NCBI RefSeq assembly: GCF_947507565.1
Contig: NC_089194.1
Location: 434,001-498,000 of the forward strand
DNA length: 64,000 nt
Direction: 5' to 3'
DNA from: Oscarella lobularis
Lineage: Eukaryota; Porifera; Homoscleromorpha; Homosclerophorida; Oscarellidae
A program made the position numbers and the translations under genes. Positions within the stretch are counted from its first letter, which is position 1; the number at the start of each line of letters is the position of its first letter. The notes beneath the pieces were generated by a model. The model did no database searches, was not told where the DNA came from, and saw only the letters and a list, made by a program, of their open reading frames with translations. Below, piece after piece: positions 56,570-64,000 of the stretch.

Positions 56570-59500
56570 ATGCAGTCACTGCAGCTCCTGCTTGTATTCT
56601 ACTTCGCGGCTCTTCTCACTACCATCAATCGCTACCCCTACTCCGATGCTCTTACAGCTGTGACAGACGGCTGCGACGACCGGATAGGCGATTGGTGCAA
56701 AGTGTCATTCGATGAGCCGTATCAGTTCGATGGCTGGAGTCGCAACCGGCCAGTGTCAAAATACAATTTTGGGGTAGCAGCGTATCGACGAAGTCGAAAT
56801 GAGTTCCCGCCTGGCTTGACTCGCCTGATCCTCGACGGCGGTCGCGACAGTTCCAACTTCGAACTAGAACGCATGAGTGACTCGTGGATTTACTCTCCTC
56901 GGACCAATTCGTGGACCTTACTCTCGATGAAGTACTCCGGTCAAACCCCACAAGGTTTCATTGGCCATACGCTGACGACTCTTTGCCATACGCGAGTGAT
57001 TTTGTTCGGAGGAAATCCAGAAAGTAATGTTTCTTGGTCGTTTGACGGAATTACCGAGGAGTGGTCGGCGCTTCGGATATCTCCGCCGGCACCCGTCAGT
57101 CGTTCCGCTCATTCGGCGTGTGCTGTGTTTCGCGAAGATAGCCCATGTCAATGCAAGGAATCCGTGTTAGTCTACGGCGGAGGTGTGGACGAGTTGTGGG
57201 AGATGCGCTGCGTCGATGACAAAGATGAGAAAAATATGGAATACCGGTGGATAAATTTCAAGAAAAACATGCCAGCATCATCATCATCATGGCCACCGAA
57301 GTTATCTTTTCATTCATGTTTTGTGAAAAATTCAGACATGTATTTACTTGGCGGCTATAATGAGTCGTCGCGTCGGTCATACGACGTTTGGCGAATGGAT
57401 TTACAGACGGAAACGTGGTCGCTGTATGACACGTGTGATTTTCGTGGAATCACAACCCGTGGGCTCTATTTTGAAAAATACAACAAATTCATGTTAGTGG
57501 ACTTAAGAGTTGCTTTAATCTACAACGTCATGAAAAAGACAATCACTTCAGTAGACGTCCAGTTTCGAACGACTCAACCGTTTGAGTTTAGTTTCATATC
57601 TTTCAGCTTTGTTGAGGTTGAAGGCGATTTTCTCGTGCTTGGAAAGTGCGATGATCACTGCGCCGACAGCGGGGACTTTTTGACTATATGGAAGATGGAA
57701 TCGAAGTCCAATCTTCAGTTACAAGCGATGCTCCACAATGACGAGAACATTTCAGAAATCCTGCTTTACGTGCTGCCTTCTCCTTCTCCTCATCCATCTT
57801 TTTTCACGGGATATCCCCTCGTTCTCATAAGCGTGAGCAACTACCTTTTATATCAGACTGCACTGTTTGATACTGAACCTATAAGTATATGGCAACTTGA
57901 CGTTGACGTCGGTCGTTGGACATTGTATTACCCCGACAGTCAGCCAGGCGTAACTGCCTATCCCTTTACGGGACAAAGTACCACTCCAGTGTCTGGCTTT
58001 TGTTAACACTAAAGTGTTGTTAGAGTGGATTCATTTTTATCTGCAATAGAAACGCAACAGTTAGCATAAATATAGCTTACCGTCTAGACGACAAGTGTTT
58101 GCGACACGTTTCCATGACAACCAGGCAATTCCTCTTCGAAACTTGCCATTTCGTCCTCATCTTCGAATCGAAGGTCTTCCGCGTCGCCAGAAACGTCCAA
58201 AATAGCTGCGGCTGCTTCTTCTGGGTCCATTGACACGAGAGTAAATGAGAAAACGCTTAACAATTCCGTCTTTTAGCGCGCGCACCCATCTCGAAATCGG
58301 CGTTTTTTCGGGCGAAACGCGACATTTACGGCTAACGCGAGAAAACAGAGATAAAGAATATCCTATTACATCATCTGAATGGGTGAAACATCAAAAATGA
58401 GCCAAAAACGACATCGAAGAAATAGCGCGCGCTAAAAAAATAAAATTCGAACTAATTTACTTTCTTTTATTCTAAAGAAATTGAAAAAAATGTATCTAGT
58501 ACCAAAAAACTGTTATCTATAATAGACACAAAATTGTATATGTTTTCAATCGTTTTTGGGTATTTCTGATGACGTATTGGAGTGTTGACGTCATATTGGG
58601 GAACATAGAAGCCTCACATCAAAATTCTAACGTCAAACGATGTGCGAAACGACAAAACGTTTCGTCGTTTTCCTGTCCTTTCGAAAATCAACCAATTTCT
58701 ACCGTTTTCGCTAATGTTTTTGTCACGTGACTTTAGTAGCGACGACAACAGAGACCCAGTATACCTTCATGCGTCTAATAACGGTGCACGGGACGTTTGT
58801 GACGCTCTAGAAAACTGCGCAAGCGCAAAACTCACTGTAGTGGTCTACTGTAATACATATGGTCCTTTTAATATTATATACAAAACTAACACATATAGGG
58901 CTATACATCCTCTGTCTCAGGTTTAGGAACAGATCATCTTGTACTATTCGGTGGCTATTACCTCACGTATCCACGTACGATTCTGAGTGATGAGCTTTGG
59001 GTGTACAGCGTCAGTAGACGTCGTTGGACAAATGTCCAACAGGAGGGAGCCAGGCCAACCAAAAGAGCGTTTTCCTTGCTTATTCCCATGCAGAACGGAT
59101 CGCTCATTCTATATGGTGACCAGAGTATTTCCACCGAGATCTGGATACTAACTATTATTTTTAACTCGGATGAAATGGCGGCTACGTGGTATAGTCCAAC
59201 TCGTCACCGCAATCAAGGCATTCTGCCAATTCTGCTTGGTAAGGATATATATTACAAGATATTGAATCGTCATGCCGCACTTGTAAAAGATACATTATAC
59301 ATATATGGCGGCTTTTTCGGCAATCGATCTCAGCCAGTCTGTAACTTGCATATGTTCCAACTGAATATAAGTGACAACGAAGCAGATTGGCAAGTGGCAG
59401 ACACGAAAATACCTATCAATCCTCTTCAGTGCCGCACAGTTAGCTTCACCGTTGGACGCCACATTTTCATTCTGAGTTGGAATACAGATCTGTGGATGTA

Positions 59501-60986
59501 CGATCCGGATCGAGCGGATTGGGAAAAGGAAAACATTGATCAAGAGATTTCAATCAAGATATATTTGGCGTTTGCAGTTGGCCACCGAAAGAAACTACTG
59601 ACTTTGCTTCCAAGTCGGTCTCTTGACGGGAAACAGACGTCGACACTCTATTCGCTGCAACCTGGTTGCGAACCCGGAACATATAGCGCTGACTATAGTC
59701 GCTCACCCTGCCTACCGTGTCCAAAGGGAAACTACAGTGACAAAGCTGGGGCAGTCAATTGTGAGAAATGCCCACTAGACTTAGTCACAGCAACGACCAG
59801 ATCTGACTCCGTACGAAATTGCACGTGCGCATCGTCCACCTGCGTCCACGGAGAATGCATCCTCCGCGGCGACTTGGCAACGATATGCTTATGCAACGGT
59901 GGCTTTACGGGCAATAACTGCCAGTATCCGACGTATTTCCTCATTGGTTGTGGAACAACAGCAGCCGTGCTAATAGTTATAGCGTTTATCTACTGTTTCA
60001 AACGTATACAAAAGCATCGACAACAAGTGTCAAGCAGAGACGTCGAGCTTCGAGAGACGAGATTCGAGTTGAATCGAGCAGAGGAAACGTTGAACCAGTG
60101 GTCAAACATATGGACGGTCAAAAACGAGGAAATCGTCTTTTCACGCATAATAGGCCAGGGATCGTTTGGCAATGTGTGGAGCGCCGAGTATCGTGACCAA
60201 ACTGTGGCAGTCAAGGTGCTGAAAATCAAAGCAGACGATTGCACTGACGAGCAGCTGCAAGAATTCAGCGACGAAAGCGAATTGCTCCGTTCGATATTTC
60301 ACGCCAACATCGTGCAGTTCATCGGAACGGGGAAGAACGTCGAGGGAAAGCCGTTTATCGTGCTAGAGTACATGGAAAGGGGCTCGGTGCGAAAGGAGTT
60401 GGACGCAAAGTATTCAGAGAAGCCTATTGAACTGACGTTGTTAGTGCAATACGCAATGCACGCCGCTAGAGGTATGCGCCATCTGCACGGGATTGGCCGA
60501 ATGCATCGTGATCTCAAGAGCGATAACTTGCTCATCAACGGTCACGGGGTTGTCAAAGTCGCCGATTTAGGTTGCACCAAGTTTGTGCCGGAAATTAACA
60601 CCCGTGTTGGAAGCAAAATTAAAGGATCGCGTGCTGTTGGCACCGCTTTCTTCAGGGCACCCGAAATAATAAGTGGCCATGAATACGATTCGAATGTTGA
60701 TGTCTACAGCTACGGGATCACCTTGTGGGAAATCCAGACGGCGAAGAGTCCCTACTCTAGCGAGCTTCAGAACGGTGTTAGTGCCCAAGTTATTGTGGAT
60801 CGTATAGTTGAAGAGGATCTTCGGCCAGAGTTTCCTGATTGTTGCGATGAAGATATAAGAGAATTAGCTCAATCATGTTGGACTGTTAGTCCATATAGAC
60901 GACCTACTTTTGATGAGATTGTCCTCAAATTGGAGTGCATTTGCATTCGGCGTCAAATCGGTACAAACATACCATTCATCCAATAG
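56570..60986 (+). CDS. Kelch receptor kinase (Kelch, GCC2/3, EGF, TM, TKL-like kinase)
   Basis: Two exons, 56570-58001 and 58921-60986, joined in phase (GGCTTTT/GTTAAC donor, CTGTCTCAG acceptor), giving 1165 residues. An in-frame GTG precedes the ATG; the ATG is used because it opens a signal peptide (MQSLQLLLVFYFAALLTTIN). Two sets of Kelch-like repeats span about residues 30-740 (LILDGGRD, VILFGGNPE, SVLVYGGGVD, MYLLGGYNES, LVLFGGYY, LYIYGGFFG). Then come a cysteine-rich GCC2/3 repeat (CEPGTYSADYSRSPCLPCPK), an EGF-like module (CLCNGGFTGNNC), a TM (LIGCGTTAAVLIVIAFIYCF, about 815-835), and a kinase from about 880 (IIGQGSFGNVW, VAVKVLK, MHRDLKSDN, VADLGCTK, FFRAPEI). The DFG motif reads DLG. 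It should phosphorylate targets on signals sensed outside the cell; ligand and residue specificity unknown. Intact. Confidence 0.88.
58085..58231 (-). CDS. Small acidic ORF inside the Kelch kinase intron
   Basis: Forty-eight codons on the opposite strand, starting MDPEEAAAAILDVSGDAEDL, then FEDEDEMASFEEELP, and ending at TAG. Strongly acidic, like the N-terminus of some transposases or transcription regulators. It may be the remains of an element that enlarged this 919-base intron, which also contains inverted TTTTAGCGCGCGC tracts at 58274 and 58428. Confidence 0.3.
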
Positions 60987-61829
60987 TATGAATAAATCTA
61001 ATGTTTTCATACTCTAGCGTTCAAGTAAAAGTATGCGGCTTATGCAGAAAAGGTCCAGTACTATGGGACCCATGGAAAAAGATATAACTTCGCTGATTTT
61101 GAATGGTTTGTCGTGATTTCCAGTGAGTGGGTACATGAACCAAATAAAAATGTATGCACGGCTAGTTGCGGCGGTCTTGCATACTATGATAGCTATAGCT
61201 AAAGTAGTGTAATAGGTTTATGACAACACGTTTTGAAATCTGCATTTTTTGCGTCATATATACGGGGAGATTAAATACGGGACCTCACGCTCTTTCTCTG
61301 ACCTGTCATGTGGACGGCCCCTCGAGGTCGCTAGCTGAATTTTAGTCATGCATTTGCTAAGCTATTCGTGTGTCGTGCGTATCCGCTGCGTCTTTTGAAC
61401 CATCGTTTTTGCGTTGTAGGTAATTTCTGCTTGCGAATTACTGCCCGAATTTTATTTCATGCGTTTTCAGTTGATAAATATATCCTATTAACCTTTTTGA
61501 TGTCGACTAATGGCGTGTCGCACGGTCCCATAGTGATACGTTGCAATGTATATAGTCAAGAAGAACACTGATCTAATTTAGGTAGAAAAGGTATAGTTTT
61601 TTTAACTTAGTTGGCAGGCATTATAGCTATTTTTATGATTCATTTGTACCCTTGATAGAAGCCTGTTTGATCGGTCACTTCGGAATATCAAAGCTTTTAC
61701 TGGACAACGAAGCTGCATGTAGATTGCAAAGACGACGTTTGTTTTACCTGTTTTAACATGTTGATGTGTTTTTCTCAGTATCAAACTTGGCCTTTGCTAA
61801 TCGCTTGATCTCGTTTTGATGTAAAACTT
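60987..61829. other. Spacer with no recognised gene
   Basis: 3' flank of the Kelch receptor kinase. No coding signal or repeat recognised. Confidence 0.4.
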
Positions 61830-62815
61830 GCAAAGCTACTAGTTGATGCTGGAGTTGATGTCAATCAGACAATTTACGTTATCTGCCTTGCTTATTTCAC
61901 CGTTTTTTCTTAGCGCAGGGAATCAATTCTGCACCTCCTTGCTCATTCGTGTAGAGATGCTGGTATTTTGAGCATTTTCTTCAAGTTTTCTTTCAGTTCA
62001 ACAAAGGGATCTATTGACTTTAATTCTTTTGTCAAGCCCTTCACTCATCGACATTCCTGACAAAGTTATGATTTGTTTAATGCTGTAGTTGATTTCCTGA
62101 CTAAATGCGTGTACAGTACAAAACTAACTGCTTTGGAAAGTTTTATGTATTTGTAGAGTGTAGATATTATAATGTTATTTGAGGAAACATTTTCACTCTT
62201 TCTTATTCAGAATGGAAGCCTTCCTCACAAAATCGCCCTTACGTCGCACGCACTTTTCGAAGCATGGGTTAATTGCTTAGTAAGTGCTGCCAATTTCTTC
62301 TCTTACACGACTTTTTTTAGACCACATATCGGTACTCCAAGCTTTACTCGCACGGCACAACAAAGCCCAAAACGATCAAAGTCTGCGTAGTTGGAAAGGA
62401 AAGAGCTGGCAAGACAACCCCCATTAAAGCGCTGCAAAATATTGCTTGGCGCGAAGGGGACGATGATGTGCGTACAACCAGCATGGATGTGACCACAGCG
62501 ACCGTCGACTCAGCTGGCGAGCTGGTTTTTGTGACTTTGCAGGGCAGCCTTTCCTCTACAAGACGCACGGGCTTTTCTTTTCCGAGACCACGACAATGTT
62601 TCTTCTGGTTGTCGATTTGACCCATGCAGAGCTACGACCAGCTCAGAGAGTCCAGTCACTTTATTCTGTCATAGGTGAAGTGCAGTGGAGCTTTCACTGA
62701 AAAACAAAACGTCTTAGTTTTAGGTAGCAAAAAAGATTTGCTTTCGGATTTGAAATCTGGAGAGAACTACTTTCGACGACTTGCTCGGTACCTGCAATTA
62801 ACGTTTGGCGCTTAG
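61830..62815 (+). pseudogene. Ankyrin-Roc GTPase relic (Roco family)
   Basis: Ankyrin text first: LAKLLVDAGVDVNQ (about 61830) and ILHLLAHSCRDAGILSIF (about 61926). Then a Roc-type GTPase: KVCVVGKERAGKTTPIKALQ with the P-loop GKERAGKTT (about 62383-62440), DFAGQPFLYKTHGLFFSETT with the DxxGQ motif (about 62532), FLLVVDLTHAEL, and LGSKKDLLSDL for the base-recognition motif (about 62725). The P-loop and DxxGQ parts are in different frames, a one-base break near 62525. No COR domain follows. It looks like a truncated, decaying gene. Confidence 0.65.
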
Positions 62816-62959
62816 TTTGACTTTCAAGGGAATTGCTTTCTTTTGAACTGTCGAGATCGAACATCAGTCTTCTTAGAAAAGCTATTTGTAGTGAGAAAGA
62901 GAAAACAATTGAGGTAATTAAGATGCCGTCTATTTGTTTTAATGTTCTATCTCTCTTTC

Positions 62960-63082
62960 ATGCATGTAGGATACTCTTCGATCAAAGACACCGAGCTGGT
63001 AAAGTCGGTGCTTCGTCGCCGAAACAACGAGTAGCAGTTTTAGGCTCTCATGGAGCGCTTATCGACTTCTGGGGAGAAAACG
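62960..63082 (+). repeat. Repeat X shard, diverged, opposite orientation
   Basis: ACTCTTCGATCA...GCAGTTTTAGGCTCTCATGGAGCGCTTATCGACTT matches the reverse complement of copy 1 at about 1135-1245, with many changes. Confidence 0.55.
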
Positions 63083-63096
63083 CTTCAGTGGCCAGG

Positions 63097-63320
63097 GCCG
63101 TAGCTAGCTCCGTAAAATGAGGGGGGGGGTTCGAAATTTTGGTGCGCGAAGAGCGCAGAAAATTTTTTAGTGGGGGCGTGGTCAAAACTTTTAAAATTGG
63201 AGCGTCTAGTCGAATAGTATAAACTACTTTCCTAATTTTCTTGGATGCTTTCCAAGAATATTACTAAACTTTGCCTAAATCTGCGTCTTTTGGTTGGACT
63301 TCGAATTGTCCCTTATTATC
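63097..63320. mobile_element. Possible MITE end
   Basis: CAGGGCCGTAGCTAGCTCCG followed by a G run and AAATTTTTTAGTGGGGGCGTGG looks like the end of a hAT-type MITE. I could not locate a matching second end, so limits are uncertain. Confidence 0.3.
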
Positions 63321-63715
63321 TCTTAGCTCTAACGGCCGGTGTTATGACAGAAACGTTTTCACGTACCTTGTATATGTTTACAAACACAAAGTAGGTCCCG
63401 TGGCTACGTCACAGACAACTATAGAGTCGTTCCGGTAGTTTCGGACAACATGTAGTTCGGACAGTTCTTGTGTGCGTTGGAGACGCTAGATCCAAACCGC
63501 TTTTGGCTGATCTTCTTCCTTGTTCCCTTAGAGATTACTCACCAAAGTTTCGGCTGGATCGAAAGAGCCATCGCCAGATGACACGCCATTATTCGAGCAA
63601 GATCAGTGACACGTACTTTCGGACACCCACATGCGATTCGGACAGAGCGATTTTCTTCAAGATAATCACGAGCAAGTAGGAAAAGTTATACACCGTTGGA
63701 AAACTCTTTCTTTGT
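63321..63715. other. Spacer with no recognised gene
   Basis: Two TTTCGGACA-type phrases (about 63438 and 63618) and a 69-codon frame with no features. Ends where composition changes to AT-rich DNA. Confidence 0.4.
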
Positions 63716-63741
63716 TCTTTCATCTTATATTAATCATTTAA

Positions 63742-64000
63742 TTGAATTTGAATTGGTCATTGAATTACAGAATTTTAAAAATTCAATTAAAACTAATTTT
63801 GACCAATGTATATGAAGGGTTATTTTCTTATTTATTAATCTCTTGTGGCCTTGCTTTTTTTGTAATGATACCTATAATTATTTTTCAATTAATTTTATTT
63901 ATAGCTCCTGGTTATCATTACTATGAGTATAGAGTATTATTAAAATCTTTTTTATTGTGTATTATAACTTATTTATTAACTATTTACATTGGATATAGCT
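63742..64000 (+). CDS. tatC: TatC (Sec-independent translocase) fragment, mitochondrial-type
   Basis: From 63742 to the end of the window one frame is open, in AT-rich DNA unlike the rest. It reads ILTNVYEGLFSYLLIS, then a membrane segment, then PIIIFQLILFIAPGYHYYEY and a second membrane segment ending IYIGYS. These match TatC: the T-x-x-E-x-F-x-Y region before helix 3, the conserved Pro and Gln, F-I-A-P-G, and the E-x-R after it. A TAA at 63739-63741 and the position within the TatC fold show the N-terminus is missing or altered. TatC is the core of the twin-arginine translocase in inner membranes. In animals it is encoded in the mtDNA of oscarellid sponges. The run continues beyond the window. 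Alternative: DNA of an AT-rich bacterial symbiont. Confidence 0.75.
   Translation, partial: MNLNWSLNYRILKIQLKLILTNVYEGLFSYLLISCGLAFFVMIPIIIFQLILFIAPGYHYYEYRVLLKSFLLCIITYLLTIYIGYS

Noticed and set aside
58003-58871. piggyBac insertion explaining the Kelch kinase intron (TTAA at both positions)
   Set aside because: The text next to the two TTAA sites is not inverted-complementary, so the required terminal repeats are missing. TTAA is common by chance in this DNA.
58642-58926. 94-codon frame before Kelch kinase exon 2
   Set aside because: It lies in the intron, ends one codon past the acceptor, and has no Kelch motif.
1-64000. CRISPR arrays, operons or bacterial genes
   Set aside because: Short introns, signal peptides and metazoan domain combinations show nuclear animal DNA. 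No regularly spaced direct repeats of CRISPR type are present; tandem repeats here are contiguous or inverted.
63742-64000. TatC as part of a bacterial contaminant
   Set aside because: Not fully excluded, but the high AT content, absence of neighbouring bacterial genes and known oscarellid mitochondrial tatC make mitochondrial origin the simpler reading.

Overview
This is a stretch of animal nuclear DNA. Genes are multi-exon, with short AT-rich GT-AG introns (mostly about 40-60 bases), and many products have metazoan signalling architectures: a receptor tyrosine kinase with C-type lectin, SRCR and EGF modules; a Kelch receptor kinase; an ankyrin kinase; and a Kelch-COR-Death protein. The best taxonomic clue is the last ~260 bases. 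They are AT-rich and encode an open piece of TatC. tatC is known in animals only from the mitochondrial DNA of oscarellid homoscleromorph sponges, so I infer an Oscarella-like sponge. The end of the window is then either mitochondrial DNA inserted in the nucleus or an assembly join.

Layout. 1-12 kb is duplicated and decayed: copies of a dispersed repeat (called repeat X here), two broken copies of a secreted propeller-like gene, one intact GNAT acetyltransferase, one intact SAM methyltransferase, and small DNA transposons. 12.8-18.7 kb holds a Kelch-COR-Death gene and a PH-MORN gene, both on the minus strand. 20.7-26 kb has a topoisomerase II relic and an N-terminally MGN-starting ankyrin/coiled-coil/TKL-like kinase with a foldback element in an intron. 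26-31 kb is transposon-rich (a foldback element carrying a GATCGAT satellite, a P-element/THAP9-type transposase relic, an unknown multicopy family). 31.3-36.9 kb is a topoisomerase II paralogue whose ATPase and TOPRIM motifs are altered. 37-44 kb is again duplicated and decayed (topoisomerase relic, repeat X, a broken ankyrin copy, an intronless FAD oxidase with two stops). 45.8-51.9 kb is a 17-exon receptor tyrosine kinase. 52.8-56 kb holds a methyltransferase pseudogene, a TA-flanked inverted-repeat element and repeat X shards. 56.6-61 kb is a two-exon Kelch receptor kinase. 61.8-63.1 kb has a broken ankyrin-Roc GTPase and a last repeat X shard.

Much of the window is made of pairs: ankyrin kinase/ankyrin relic, methyltransferase/pseudogene, MORN/MORN relic, three topoisomerase II loci, two propeller genes. 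Segmental duplication followed by decay is therefore the main theme. The intact signalling genes would act at the cell surface (two receptor kinases) or under the membrane (ankyrin kinase, Kelch-COR-Death), but nothing in the sequence shows that they form one pathway.
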